NCBI GenBank assembly: GCA_017547345.1
Contig: JAFYPY010000081.1
Location: 1 to 17,019, forward strand
Source: Bacillota bacterium
GTDB lineage: Bacteria > Bacillota_A > Clostridia > Peptostreptococcales > Anaerovoracaceae
Length of the DNA stretch: 17,019 nucleotides
Reading direction: 5' to 3'
Shown here: positions 1-7,656 of the stretch, piece after piece
Position numbering within the stretch: position 1 is the stretch's first letter
Layout of the letters: each line of letters begins with the position of its first letter
Notes under the pieces: model-generated
The model's input: only the letters and a program-made list of their open reading frames with translations
Databases searched by the model: none
What the model was told of the DNA's origin: nothing
Translations under genes and position numbers: made by a program

Positions 1-157
1 ACCATTTCAACCTTACCACAGCCTAACTGTTTCGGCGGAATGTTTCTGTTGCACTTTCCCTATAGTTACCTACGCCAGACGTTATCTGGCATCCTGCCCT
101 ATGGAGCCCGGACTTTCCTCATCGACATCACGTGCCGACGCGACTGTCTGCTCTACC
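1..157 (-). ncRNA. rnpB: RNase P RNA, class A, 5' part (cut by window edge)
   Basis: This is the catalytic RNA of ribonuclease P, which removes the 5' leader of tRNA precursors. Read on the minus strand it contains the universal 5' P4 block GAGGAAAGTCCGGGCTCC (103-120), the following ATAGGGCAGG, a small hairpin GCCAGA-TAACG-TCTGGC (74-90), and GCAACAGAAACATTCCGCC (34-52). The order and wording follow the E. coli-type (class A) molecule closely and differ from Bacillus class B. The 5' end is estimated at 155-157 from the promoter just upstream and from the GCAGACAGTCGC stretch that normally lies near the start. The 3' part, including the second P4 strand, lies outside the window, so the gene is incomplete here. 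The identity is near certain; the exact 5' end is inferred. Confidence 0.95.
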
Positions 158-160
158 TAT

Positions 161-188
161 ATTAAATTCTAAAAGAACATTGTTACAA
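161..188 (-). promoter_or_regulatory. Predicted sigma-A promoter of rnpB
   Basis: On the minus strand, TTGTAA (183-188, four of six matches to the -35 consensus) and TTTAAT (161-166, five of six) are separated by 16 nt. This predicts a transcription start around 154-157, exactly where the RNase P RNA should begin. The -35 box and spacer lie inside the last codons of the small membrane-protein gene at 169-270. The call is based on sequence pattern only. Confidence 0.6.
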
Positions 189-270
189 ATGGCACAGTAT
201 ATGTAATTACTAAAGCCACAATTAAGAATATTACCACAACTTTTGCTAATAATCCATTATTTTTTTTCAT
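169..270 (-). CDS. Small single-pass membrane protein, 33 residues, unknown function
   Basis: This is a short ORF. ATG at 270-268 is preceded by a purine-rich site GGGGGA (275-280 region), and the frame runs 33 codons to TAG at 171-169. The protein starts MKKNNGLLAK, continues with an uninterrupted hydrophobic stretch (about residues 7-28, rich in Val, Ile and Leu), and ends VPFVTMFF, which suggests a single membrane segment with the short lysine-bearing N-terminus inside. It begins only 19 nt after the nif3 stop codon, so it is probably co-transcribed with dnaG–sigA–trmK–nif3. Its final codons overlap the predicted rnpB promoter. I do not recognise the family. The start signal, charge pattern and clean hydrophobic core argue for a real gene; the alternative is a chance AT-rich ORF. 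Confidence 0.6.
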   Translation of the reverse strand: MKKNNGLLAKVVVIFLIVALVITYTVPFVTMFF

Positions 271-289
271 TTTATCCCCCTAATTTACC

Positions 290-1066
290 TTATAACTTAA
301 CAAACGGATTTAAGTTCTCAGTAGATTCTATAATCTCAAGATCCGTATTATTACGAAGATATGTCGCCATATTCTCTACGAAAATCTTTTCGCTGCCATA
401 GTGGCCGATATCAAGAAGATTTAGGCCAAGTTCCTTGGCAGTCTGTGCCGTATGATACTTCACATCTCCAGTGATGAATAAGTCGCAGCCTTCGCCCACT
501 GCAAGTTCTAAGAAATCAGCCCCTGCCCCTGTGCATAGGCCAACTTTCTTAACATCTGCATCAAGAAGTCCTGCGAAGCTCATAAATGATTTGTCTATCT
601 TTAGCCACTTTGAAATCTGCTCTATGTATTCGCCTATTGTACACTCGCCGTCAACTAATCCAACTCTGCAAAAACCACTTTCGTCGGATTCCATTACATG
701 AATATCATCTAAATGAAGTAGTTTTGCTAGGTAATCGTTGTTACCACCTGCCGTTTTATCAAAGGGTGTATGGCTAGAATACACATTAATACCATTATTT
801 ATGAGCTTAACCATATAGTTACCCATAAAAGTATTATCGTCTACACACTTAATAGGACTAAATAACATCGGATGATGAGTTACGATAGCGTCGATTTTCT
901 TGTCGATGGCCTCGTCTATTACCCTTTCAGTGATTTCCATAGCTACTAAAACCCTTGAAATATCAACGTTTTTTAGCTTTATCTGGTATCCCGAATTGTC
1001 CCATGGTTCCTGCATGCTTAGTGGAGCAAATTCCTCGATTATAGTCTGTAATTTATCTGCTTTCAA
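290..1066 (-). CDS. Nif3-like dinuclear metal-centre protein
   Basis: A 258-residue member of the Nif3 / YqfO / YbgI family, a toroidal hexamer with two metal ions per subunit. The molecular function is poorly defined; databases often label it GTP cyclohydrolase I type 2 homologue. Metal-ligand signatures are visible: VTHHPMLF (His64, His65), SSHTPFD (His99, Asp103) and, near the C-terminus, GHYGSE (His222, Glu226). The length matches the compact form, without the inserted PII-like domain of Bacillus YqfO. The start is TTG (1066-1064) rather than ATG. It is chosen because the N-terminus MKADKLQTIIEEFAPLS aligns with the family, while the next Met lies inside the conserved region. The gene overlaps the end of trmK by 14 nt, an arrangement kept in many Firmicutes and suggesting translational coupling. 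Confidence 0.93.
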   Translation of the reverse strand: MKADKLQTIIEEFAPLSMQEPWDNSGYQIKLKNVDISRVLVAMEITERVIDEAIDKKIDAIVTHHPMLFSPIKCVDDNTFMGNYMVKLINNGINVYSSHTPFDKTAGGNNDYLAKLLHLDDIHVMESDESGFCRVGLVDGECTIGEYIEQISKWLKIDKSFMSFAGLLDADVKKVGLCTGAGADFLELAVGEGCDLFITGDVKYHTAQTAKELGLNLLDIGHYGSEKIFVENMATYLRNNTDLEIIESTENLNPFVKL

Positions 1067-1772
1067 TCTCTTTCACCAGCCTTTCGATATAGTCAATTCT
1101 AGTTTCCTGGTGTTTTATCTCATCTAAAGTAGTCTTGTTGCCTGACTTCATTGATTCTAAAATGAAGTTTTCCTTCTTTAGATGTCTTTCTAAGTATTCC
1201 ATAGTAAGAGGATTCTTGAATTCTACTAGAGTCTCTGGGAACTGATAACAGATGTTATCTTCTCCCTTATCAGAGAAGTCGCTAACCTCACAAGTGCTAG
1301 GCTTAGCAGTTAGAATCTCGCAGATGTACTTGCCTTCCCTAACTAGCTGCTCATTAGTGATCTCAAAGCCGTTAGCAAGTAACCAGTGCCTAAGGAAACC
1401 TACGTTGTTTCTAGGCTGCAGTACATACTTCTTTAGGCTCTTAGTCTTAACTAAGTCAGCTCCTAGAATCTCTGTCATAAGGATACCGCCCATGCCGGCA
1501 ATAGATACTGCATCGACTTCGCCCTTTTCTAGAACCTTGATTCCGTCTCCAAGTCTAAGGTCAAAGACCATGTCTGGATGAGCCTCAAGGCAGTTAGTAC
1601 GAGCCTTTTCTAGTGAACCCTTTGAGATATCTGCCATGATTACCTTAGGGCTGATGTTATTCTCCCATAGGTAAATAGGCAAGAAACCGTGGTCAGTTCC
1701 TATGTCTGCTACGGTTTCTCCTCTTTCTATTTCGTTTGCAATTAATTGAAGTCTATCACTTAATTTAATCAT
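1053..1772 (-). CDS. trmK: tRNA (adenine-22-N1)-methyltransferase TrmK
   Basis: This 239-residue protein matches the usual length of TrmK (YqfN), which uses S-adenosylmethionine to methylate N1 of adenine 22 in the D-loop of some tRNAs. The nucleotide-binding motif I is VADIGTDHGFLPIYL (21-35). An acidic residue follows in VIMADIS (44-50), then AGMGG (92-96), and the family-typical LQPRNN (118-123) near the catalytic pocket. The C-terminal part is predicted to be a coiled helical arm, as in Bacillus TrmK. Its ATG shares one base with the stop codon of sigA (TAATG), so translation is probably coupled, and its own end overlaps nif3 by 14 nt. The identification is firm from motifs plus gene order. 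Confidence 0.93.
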   Translation of the reverse strand: MIKLSDRLQLIANEIERGETVADIGTDHGFLPIYLWENNISPKVIMADISKGSLEKARTNCLEAHPDMVFDLRLGDGIKVLEKGEVDAVSIAGMGGILMTEILGADLVKTKSLKKYVLQPRNNVGFLRHWLLANGFEITNEQLVREGKYICEILTAKPSTCEVSDFSDKGEDNICYQFPETLVEFKNPLTMEYLERHLKKENFILESMKSGNKTTLDEIKHQETRIDYIERLVKEIESR

Positions 1773-2950
1773 TATTCTAAGTAGTCCTTTAACTTCTTGC
1801 TTCTTGAAGGATGACGTAACTTTCTTAAAGACTTAGCTTCGATCTGTCTAATTCTTTCTCTTGTAACGTCGAATTCCTTACCTACTTCTTCAAGAGTTCT
1901 AGCTCTTCCGTCTTCAAGACCGAATCTTAACTTAAGAACCTTCTGCTCTCTTTCAGTAAGTGTATCTAAAACTTCCACTAGCTGTTCCTTTAGCATGGAG
2001 AAAGCTGCTGCTTCTGCTGGTGCTGGAACATCTTCGTCTGGAATAAAATCGCCAAGATGTGAATCTTCTTCTTCACCGATTGGTGTTTCAAGGGAAACCG
2101 GTTCCTGAGCAATCTTCTGGATTTCTCTAACTTTTTCTACTGTGATTCCCATTTCTTCAGCGATTTCTTCAGGGGATGGTTCTCTACCATATGTCTGAAG
2201 TAACTGTCTGGAAACTCTGATTAACTTGTTGATTGTTTCAACCATGTGTACAGGAATTCTGATTGTTCTTGCCTGGTCAGCGATGGAACGAGTGATTGCC
2301 TGTCTAATCCACCAAGTTGCATAAGTTGAGAACTTGAATCCCTTAGTGTAGTCAAACTTGTCTACCGCCTTGATAAGACCAAGGTTACCTTCCTGGATTA
2401 AATCTAAGAACAACATACCACGGCCCACATATCTCTTCGCGATAGATACAACAAGTCTTAAGTTGGCTTCGCAAAGTCTCTTTTTAGCTTCTTCATCGCC
2501 GTCTGCCATTCTCTTTGCAAGCTGGATTTCTTCATCTGCTGTAAGTAGAGGAACTTTACCGATTTCCTTTAAGTACATTCTAACAGGGTCATCAACTGCA
2601 ATGCTCTTTGGAATTGTCGCTTCTATGTCGATTTCGGCTGCTTCTTCTACAATGGCATCTACATCTGCATCATGGATAGCATCAGGATCTGTATCAAGTA
2701 AAGCGTCGAAATCATCAGGTTCATGTTCTGAAACGATTTCAATACCTTTTGCCATCAATAGCTCATAGATGTCGTCCATCTGATTCTTGTCTAAATCTGT
2801 CTGATCTAATACATCTGCTACCATGCCATAAGTAAGCTGATTCTTACCCTTCTTACCCTTTTCAAGTAGGGTTGCAAAGACTTCCTGCTTCTTATCTACA
2901 GCGTCTGTCTTAACTTCCTGATTCATTGTGTTTTCTAGTTTTTCTGTCAT
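1772..2950 (-). CDS. sigA: RNA polymerase primary sigma factor SigA (RpoD)
   Basis: The housekeeping sigma-70 factor, 392 residues, which directs RNA polymerase to most promoters. Region 1.1 (about 21-75) is followed by an acidic linker rich in Asp and Glu (76-112). Region 1.2 begins [12 protein letters not shown] (120-131). Region 2 contains [19 protein letters not shown] (181-199) and the -10-reading helix [14 protein letters not shown] (210-223). Region 3 spans about 235-300, and region 4 ends with the -35-reading helix-turn-helix [19 protein letters not shown] (362-380). The length and acidic linker fit a Gram-positive SigA. The stop of dnaG and the start codon share one base (TAATG), and the next gene trmK is joined the same way, so expression depends largely on the upstream dnaG promoter. 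Confidence 0.98.
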   Translation of the reverse strand: MTEKLENTMNQEVKTDAVDKKQEVFATLLEKGKKGKNQLTYGMVADVLDQTDLDKNQMDDIYELLMAKGIEIVSEHEPDDFDALLDTDPDAIHDADVDAIVEEAAEIDIEATIPKSIAVDDPVRMYLKEIGKVPLLTADEEIQLAKRMADGDEEAKKRLCEANLRLVVSIAKRYVGRGMLFLDLIQEGNLGLIKAVDKFDYTKGFKFSTYATWWIRQAITRSIADQARTIRIPVHMVETINKLIRVSRQLLQTYGREPSPEEIAEEMGITVEKVREIQKIAQEPVSLETPIGEEEDSHLGDFIPDEDVPAPAEAAAFSMLKEQLVEVLDTLTEREQKVLKLRFGLEDGRARTLEEVGKEFDVTRERIRQIEAKSLRKLRHPSRSKKLKDYLE

Positions 2951-4707
2951 TACATCTTTCCCCCGTATATTTTCATTTGTCTTTGCACTTCCATTAATTT
3001 AAGTGTCAAATCTTCGATTGTTGCTTTGCCTGTTTCTTCATCCCCTAAGGATAACATGTCGATGATGTGTTTTTCTTCTCTTTCGAGCTCAGTAAACTTC
3101 CATCTGTTGATGCACTGATTGAAAACATCCGTCTCGTTTCCTGTCACTATTATCTTATCTAAACTTTGCTCAAGTTCCTGACTTTCTTCAGGTTCAAGCC
3201 TGTCCATAATCTGACTCTTGTCGAAATCACCCTTGAGTCCATAAAACTCAAAGCAGATGTTTACAACCTTTTTGCTTATATCGCTTTCAAATATATCAAA
3301 CCACTGCAAAAGCTCTTCGGACAGCCTTGGCTCTACAAACAGACATTTAAGAATAGTTGCCTCAAGTGTAGAAAGCTTGTCTTTCTTTTCTTTTTTCTCT
3401 TGGTGGTGTTGAACAAATTGTCTCTTAGGCTCAATATTATTATTACCTAAGTTTTCCATTCTTATTGCAGCCTCGCTGATTCCAAGGTCTTTAGATACTT
3501 TTTTTGTATAAATATCCTTCTCAACAGGGCCAAGTTCTCCCAAAATAGGCGTAATTCGCTTCATATAGTCTAACTTGCCATCTTCTGTCTTAAGATTAAG
3601 TCCTCGTTTAGCCGCCTCAAGTTTATAATCTGTATATGATAAGGCATTATCTATAAGCTTCATAAAAGCTTCTTTGCCATTCTTCTTCACATATTCGTCA
3701 GGGTCCTTACCATCTGTAACATGAAGCACCTTCACCTTGCAGTTTTCGCCTTTGAGAACATCTATTCCTCTAAGGGCCGCCTTCTGTCCAGCAGCATCAG
3801 CATCGTAAGAAAGTACAACATTCTTTGTATATCTGTTAACAAGTTTTGCCTGATTCTCAGTAAGGGCCGTTCCAAGAGAAGCTGCCACATTAGTTACTCC
3901 ATTTTGGTGAAGAGAAATAACATCCATATAGCCTTCTACGATAATTGCCATACCTTCCTTGCCTATATCCTGTCTTGTAATATTCAAGGCGTATAAGTTG
4001 TTCTTCTTTTGGAAAACTTTGTTTTCAGGTGAATTTAGATATTTTGGCATCTGCTGGTCTGATAAGGCTCTCCCTCCAAACCCAATAACCTTGCCTGCTG
4101 TATTGATAATCGGAAAAATTACTCGATTTCTAAACTTATCATAATATTTACCATCTTTCTCAGAAAGTAAACCAAGTTCTACCAAAATCTTCTCGTCAAC
4201 ACCCTTTGCCTTAAAATGTTTGTATAGAGCGTCCCAACTATCAGGTGCATAACCGAGGCCGAACTTCTTGATAGTTCTGTCTTCAATGCCTCTACCTGCC
4301 ATATATGAATAACCGGGGTTTTTACCCTCAGTTAGATTTCTATAGAAAAATCTAGCGGCTTCACGATTGACTTCGTAATATTTCTCTCTATCGTCGTTAT
4401 GTACATTCCTTTGGAGTGTAATACCATGTTCATTAGCGAGTTTCTCAACCGCCTCATTGAAGTCAAGGTTATAGTATCTCTTAACAAAGGACACAACATC
4501 TCCCGATGCACCGCATCCGCCAAAGCAAGTAAATATCTGTTTCTGCGAAGACACAATAAAAGAAGGCGTCTTCTCGTTGTGGAAAGGACATAGTCCTTTG
4601 TAGTTTGCTCCCGCGCGTTTCAATTGAACCGTGCGTCCGATGACGTCAACTATATCTATCTGGCTTTTTAATTCTTCTACTTGCTCTTTGCTAAAAGAAA
4701 AACTCAT
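2950..4707 (-). CDS. dnaG: DNA primase DnaG
   Basis: This 585-residue primase makes the RNA primers for DNA replication. The N-terminal zinc ribbon has Cys40 and His43 ([11 protein letters not shown]) and Cys61 and Cys65 ([11 protein letters not shown]). The last pair is spaced C-x3-C instead of the common C-x2-C, because of one extra glycine. The RNA-polymerase basic motif [18 protein letters not shown] is at 211-228. The TOPRIM catalytic centre shows VEGYMD (Glu258, Asp262) and SYDADAAG (Asp302, Asp304). The C-terminal part from about 440 is the variable helicase-interaction domain. The start ATG at 4707 has a strong GGGGGCAGGG site just upstream; an ATG within that site is out of frame. 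It heads the dnaG–sigA–trmK–nif3 run. The call is firm; the zinc-site spacing is the only oddity. Confidence 0.97.
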   Translation of the reverse strand: MSFSFSKEQVEELKSQIDIVDVIGRTVQLKRAGANYKGLCPFHNEKTPSFIVSSQKQIFTCFGGCGASGDVVSFVKRYYNLDFNEAVEKLANEHGITLQRNVHNDDREKYYEVNREAARFFYRNLTEGKNPGYSYMAGRGIEDRTIKKFGLGYAPDSWDALYKHFKAKGVDEKILVELGLLSEKDGKYYDKFRNRVIFPIINTAGKVIGFGGRALSDQQMPKYLNSPENKVFQKKNNLYALNITRQDIGKEGMAIIVEGYMDVISLHQNGVTNVAASLGTALTENQAKLVNRYTKNVVLSYDADAAGQKAALRGIDVLKGENCKVKVLHVTDGKDPDEYVKKNGKEAFMKLIDNALSYTDYKLEAAKRGLNLKTEDGKLDYMKRITPILGELGPVEKDIYTKKVSKDLGISEAAIRMENLGNNNIEPKRQFVQHHQEKKEKKDKLSTLEATILKCLFVEPRLSEELLQWFDIFESDISKKVVNICFEFYGLKGDFDKSQIMDRLEPEESQELEQSLDKIIVTGNETDVFNQCINRWKFTELEREEKHIIDMLSLGDEETGKATIEDLTLKLMEVQRQMKIYGGKM

Positions 4708-4738
4708 TCCCTGCCCCCATAAAATATCTCTTTAATAC

Positions 4739-4744
4739 ATTATA
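4739..4744 (-). promoter_or_regulatory. Candidate -10 box upstream of dnaG
   Basis: A perfect TATAAT on the minus strand lies 31 nt before the dnaG start codon in the 86-nt gap after the dGTPase gene. No convincing -35 hexamer is present: at 17-nt spacing the sequence is AAGGAA. The gap also contains AT-only inverted repeats but no GC-rich terminator hairpin, so some transcription from the M16 peptidase–dut–dGTPase run may continue into dnaG. Confidence 0.45.
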
Positions 4745-4793
4745 CGCAAAAAATGAGTAATTTCCTTTTTTTAATATAAAAATTTTTCAAAAA

Positions 4794-5807
4794 TTATTTC
4801 CATGCTTTTGGTACGAACAAGTCTGTATAAAGGCTTAACGCATATCTATCGGTCATTCCTGCAACGAAGTCCTTAACCGCCTCGTTTATGCCCTCGTCTC
4901 TTGCAACCTCTTGTAAGTCTTTTGGAAGTTTTTCTTCGTGTTCCAAGAAGTAGTCATAAAGTGCTTTTATGACAACACCAACTTTTGCTAAATCTTCTTC
5001 TTTTTTTACTAAACTCGACTTATATACGTTCTTAAACATGAAGTTTCTCAGAGTTAAAAGTTCCTTCTTGAACTCTTCACTCTGCATTATTTCGTCCTTG
5101 CCTTCGCTGTTTTCTATTACATCGTTGACCATTGCGTCGATTCGCTCTCTATGGCTGTAACCAAAAAGTTCAAGTGAAGACTTCGGAATATCATCGATAG
5201 AGATAACTCCACTTCTAACGGCATCATCGATGTCGTGGTTTATATAAGCAATTCTGTCGCTTAACTTAACAATCTGTCCCTCTAGCGTAAAAGGCTTAAC
5301 TGGTCCTGTATGATTAACGATACCGTCTCTAACTTCTGCCGTAAGGTTCATACCCTTTCTAGAAGAAGTGGATTCAAGGACATCTGCCACGCGAAGGCTT
5401 TGCACATTATGCTCAAAACCACCTGGGTGAATCTGGTTTAATACATCTTCACCGTTGTGACCAAATGGAGTGTGTCCAAGGTCGTGGCCAAGGGCAATTG
5501 CTTCAGTAAGGTCTTCGTTAAGATTAAGTGCTCTTGCAATTGTTCTTGCAATCTGTGATACTTCGATTGTATGTGTAAGTCTAGTTCTAAAGTGGTCACC
5601 TTCTGGTGCTAAGAAAACCTGTGTCTTGTGCATAAGTCTTCTAAATGCCTTAGAATGTATGATTCTGTCTCTGTCTCTTTGGAAATCAGTTCTTGTAGTA
5701 CACTTATCTTCTGCAATTTGTCTTCCCCTTGAATCTGCAGACTTTGCAGCATAAGGTGATAGAACCTGTCTTTCTCTATTTTCTAAATCAATTCTTGTCA
5801 TTCTCAT
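4794..5807 (-). CDS. dGTPase-like HD-domain triphosphohydrolase
   Basis: A 337-residue HD-superfamily enzyme of the deoxyguanosinetriphosphate triphosphohydrolase-like family, which converts dGTP (or other dNTPs in this subfamily) to nucleoside and triphosphate. Metal-binding residues are visible in RLTHTIEVSQIAR (His79) and in the long motif GHDLGHTPFGHNGEDVLN (His108, Asp109, His112, His117). A further acidic motif is KLSDRIAYINHDIDDA. The length fits the shorter type-2 subfamily rather than E. coli Dgt (about 505 residues). The start ATG at 5807 is preceded by AAGGGG at 7-nt spacing; a second Met two codons later is possible but less well placed. It follows dut with only 11 nt between, so two enzymes that remove unwanted deoxynucleotides are paired just before DNA primase. 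Exact substrate is not determinable from sequence. Confidence 0.9.
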   Translation of the reverse strand: MRMTRIDLENRERQVLSPYAAKSADSRGRQIAEDKCTTRTDFQRDRDRIIHSKAFRRLMHKTQVFLAPEGDHFRTRLTHTIEVSQIARTIARALNLNEDLTEAIALGHDLGHTPFGHNGEDVLNQIHPGGFEHNVQSLRVADVLESTSSRKGMNLTAEVRDGIVNHTGPVKPFTLEGQIVKLSDRIAYINHDIDDAVRSGVISIDDIPKSSLELFGYSHRERIDAMVNDVIENSEGKDEIMQSEEFKKELLTLRNFMFKNVYKSSLVKKEEDLAKVGVVIKALYDYFLEHEEKLPKDLQEVARDEGINEAVKDFVAGMTDRYALSLYTDLFVPKAWK

Positions 5808-5818
5808 ATCTGTACCCC

Positions 5819-6256
5819 TTATTTAATGCCTGTGTGACCAAATCCTCCAGCCCCACGTTCTGTCTCGTCAATCTTTTCAGTTACAACAAATTCCCCTTTT
5901 ACGTAACTTGCAAAGACAACCTGCGCGATTCTGTCTCCATTGTGGATTGTATAAGGCTCGTTGCTAAAATTAATTAGCGGTACATTCCATTCCCCTCTAT
6001 AGTCGCTGTCGACAGTTCCAATGCCGTTTACTAAGCTGATACCATGCTTGATTGCCATGCCGGACCTTGCCCTAATCTGAGCCTCGATTCCAACTGGAAG
6101 CTCAACGAAAAGGCCTGTTGGTACAAGTCTTCTCTCTCCGGGCTGAAGTGTCACAGGTTCGTCTAGATATGCTCTTAAGTCAGCACCTGCGCTGCCTTCT
6201 GTTTCGTATGTAGGAAGTACTCCGCTTTTGCTAATAATCTTAATTTCAGCTTTCAT
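5819..6256 (-). CDS. dut: dUTP diphosphatase (dUTPase)
   Basis: A 145-residue trimeric dUTPase that hydrolyses dUTP to dUMP and pyrophosphate, keeping uracil out of DNA and feeding thymidylate synthesis. All five motifs are present in order: AGADLRAY (23-30), RARSGMAIKHG (62-72), GIGTVDSDYRGEW (78-90, catalytic Asp83 and the uracil-stacking Tyr86), GDRIAQVVF (107-115) and RGAGGFGHTG (134-143). The last motif has His where many enzymes have Ser (GFGSTG), which is a tolerated variation. The start ATG is preceded by AGGAG, which directly follows the stop codon of the M16 peptidase gene, so the two are one transcript and probably translationally coupled. Confidence 0.97.
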   Translation of the reverse strand: MKAEIKIISKSGVLPTYETEGSAGADLRAYLDEPVTLQPGERRLVPTGLFVELPVGIEAQIRARSGMAIKHGISLVNGIGTVDSDYRGEWNVPLINFSNEPYTIHNGDRIAQVVFASYVKGEFVVTEKIDETERGAGGFGHTGIK

Positions 6257-6268
6257 TTTATCTCCTAA

Positions 6269-7525
6269 TTATCTTGTCACTAGTTTCTGTAAATTGATTT
6301 TCTTATCTGTTACTAAGCATCCACAGTAGTTCTTTGGATCACAAACTATCGGCTTGATTTCGTCTATTGTTTCCTTAGTTACACTATCAAGTCCAGCGAT
6401 TACTTCTTCTGCAGTAAATACCTTGCCAAGAAGAAGCAAGTTCTTGCCGATTGCAAACATACGGCTTGCAACGTTTTCCTGTGCAAAAATGTAGCTAGAC
6501 TTTAGCTGTTCCTTGGACATGGAAAGTTCTTCTTCTGTAACTCCGTGTCTATCTAAAATATCTAATTCTTCCTTGATTCCATCGATGGCGTCTTCAATCT
6601 TGTCGTGGCTGATGCCAGCATAAATATTGAAGTAACCGTCAGTACTAAATGCGCTATTCATTGAATATACGCTGTAAGCAAGGCCCTTTTCCTCTCTAAT
6701 ATTCTGGAAAAATCTAGAGCTCATGCTTCCGCCCATAATGCTGTTTAGTACATTGAAGGAATAGTATCTTGGATCGTCTAGGCTAACACTTCTTGTACAT
6801 AAACATAGGTGTGTCTGTAGGATATCTTTTGTGATTACCTTGAATCTAGGCTGATATAGAGATGTCTTGTTTTCTCTAGGAGCCTTTGTTGCTCTAAGCT
6901 TTTTGAATTTATCTTCTAAGAACTTGCAGATTTCGTCTTCGTCTATGTTACCTGCAACTGAGATAACGATGTTGTCTCTAGTGTAAGTTCTTTCTTTATA
7001 TTCTACCATTACTGGTCTTGTGATTCTGTTTAGTGATGTCTTGTTACCGATGATGGAATTGCCAAGAGGCGCACCCTTAAATGTCATCTCTGTAACCGTG
7101 TCGTGACATAGGTCATCTGGCTGGTCTTCAATCATCTTGATTTCTTCGAAGATTACTTTTCTCTCCTTAGTCATCTCGCGAGCATCAAATACAGAATTGT
7201 TAAGCATATCTAATAGCACCTCTGCACCCGATAAGATGTGAGTGTTGATAGTCTTAACGTAATAGCAAGTTGCTTCTTTACTCGTAAAGGCATTCATCTG
7301 ACCGCCTAATTTATCTACGTCTTCTGCGATTTGTCTCGCGTTTCTCTTTTCTGTCCCCTTGAACATCATATGTTCGATGAAGTGAGAAATCCCTGCAACT
7401 TCAGGTGTCTCATCAACTGCACCGTTCTTTACCCAAATACCAATTGCTGCTGAATTTACGTGTGGAATCTTTTCCATTGCAACTCTAACGCCGCAATCTA
7501 GTGTTTTTATATTAACTCTTTTCAT
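6269..7525 (-). CDS. M16-family zinc metallopeptidase (processing-peptidase-like)
   Basis: A 418-residue single-unit M16 peptidase of the kind called MlpA/YmxG in Bacillus, related to mitochondrial processing peptidase. The inverted zinc motif HxxEH is ISHFIEHMMFKGT (His48, Glu51, His52), with the third ligand Glu128 in KVIFEEIKM at the expected distance. The second, inactive half supplies substrate contacts (for example the GGSMSSRFFQNIREEKGLAYSV stretch, known in the family). The start was set at ATG 7525, because MKRVNIKTLDCGVRVAMEK matches the family and has AAGGAG 5 nt upstream. An in-frame extension of 23 codons to 7594 would run through the promoter and is rejected. No signal peptide is visible. 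It is the first gene of the run with dut and the dGTPase. Confidence 0.92.
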   Translation of the reverse strand: MKRVNIKTLDCGVRVAMEKIPHVNSAAIGIWVKNGAVDETPEVAGISHFIEHMMFKGTEKRNARQIAEDVDKLGGQMNAFTSKEATCYYVKTINTHILSGAEVLLDMLNNSVFDAREMTKERKVIFEEIKMIEDQPDDLCHDTVTEMTFKGAPLGNSIIGNKTSLNRITRPVMVEYKERTYTRDNIVISVAGNIDEDEICKFLEDKFKKLRATKAPRENKTSLYQPRFKVITKDILQTHLCLCTRSVSLDDPRYYSFNVLNSIMGGSMSSRFFQNIREEKGLAYSVYSMNSAFSTDGYFNIYAGISHDKIEDAIDGIKEELDILDRHGVTEEELSMSKEQLKSSYIFAQENVASRMFAIGKNLLLLGKVFTAEEVIAGLDSVTKETIDEIKPIVCDPKNYCGCLVTDKKINLQKLVTR

Positions 7526-7552
7526 TGAATCTCCTTTTATTAGTGGATTTAA

Positions 7553-7581
7553 CTTATATAACAATCCGAATTTTTTGACAA
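7553..7581 (-). promoter_or_regulatory. Predicted sigma-A promoter for the M16 peptidase–dut–dGTPase run
   Basis: On the minus strand TTGTCA (7576-7581, five of six) and TATAAG (7553-7558, five of six) are separated by the ideal 17 nt. The leader to the ATG is about 20 nt and contains AAGGAG. The -35 box shares bases with a TTGACA on the opposite strand (7575-7580), because TTGACAA read backwards is TTGTCAA. Confidence 0.65.
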
Positions 7582-7587
7582 TATATT

Positions 7588-7618
7588 TTAACACATTTTA
7601 TGAACTTTTCATATACTA
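7588..7618 (+). promoter_or_regulatory. Sigma-K-like (or sigma-A-like) promoter of the cysteine-rich gene
   Basis: AC (7591-7592), 17 nt, then CATATACTA (7610-7618) fits the sigma-K pattern AC-N17-CATAnnnTA of late mother-cell sporulation genes. The same bases also give a fair sigma-A reading, TTAACA (7588-7593), 18 nt, TATACT (7612-7617), so the sigma factor cannot be decided from this site alone. The predicted start is near 7624-7626, about 30 nt before the ATG. The same sigma-K pattern with identical spacing precedes the other cysteine-rich gene at 11856. Confidence 0.5.
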
Positions 7619-7656
7619 CAAGAGAAAGATATTGGACTTTTAAGGAGGTAATTTTT

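Noticed and set aside
2358..2768. 136-codon plus-strand ORF opposite sigA
   Set aside because: It is antisense to highly conserved sigma-factor regions; the low-complexity Ser/Ala composition is a mirror of the real gene's codons.
4745..4793. AT-rich inverted repeats after the dGTPase gene as a terminator
   Set aside because: The possible stems contain almost only A-T pairs and no GC-rich hairpin precedes a T-run, so a terminator cannot be supported.
7526..7594. In-frame N-terminal extension of the M16 peptidase to an ATG at 7594
   Set aside because: The extra 23 residues do not fit the family, would cover the promoter, and the internal ATG at 7525 has a strong AAGGAG site.
7600..7656. Upstream ATG for the cysteine-rich gene
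   Set aside because: It lies within the promoter region; the ATG at 7657 has a perfect AAGGAGGT at ideal spacing.
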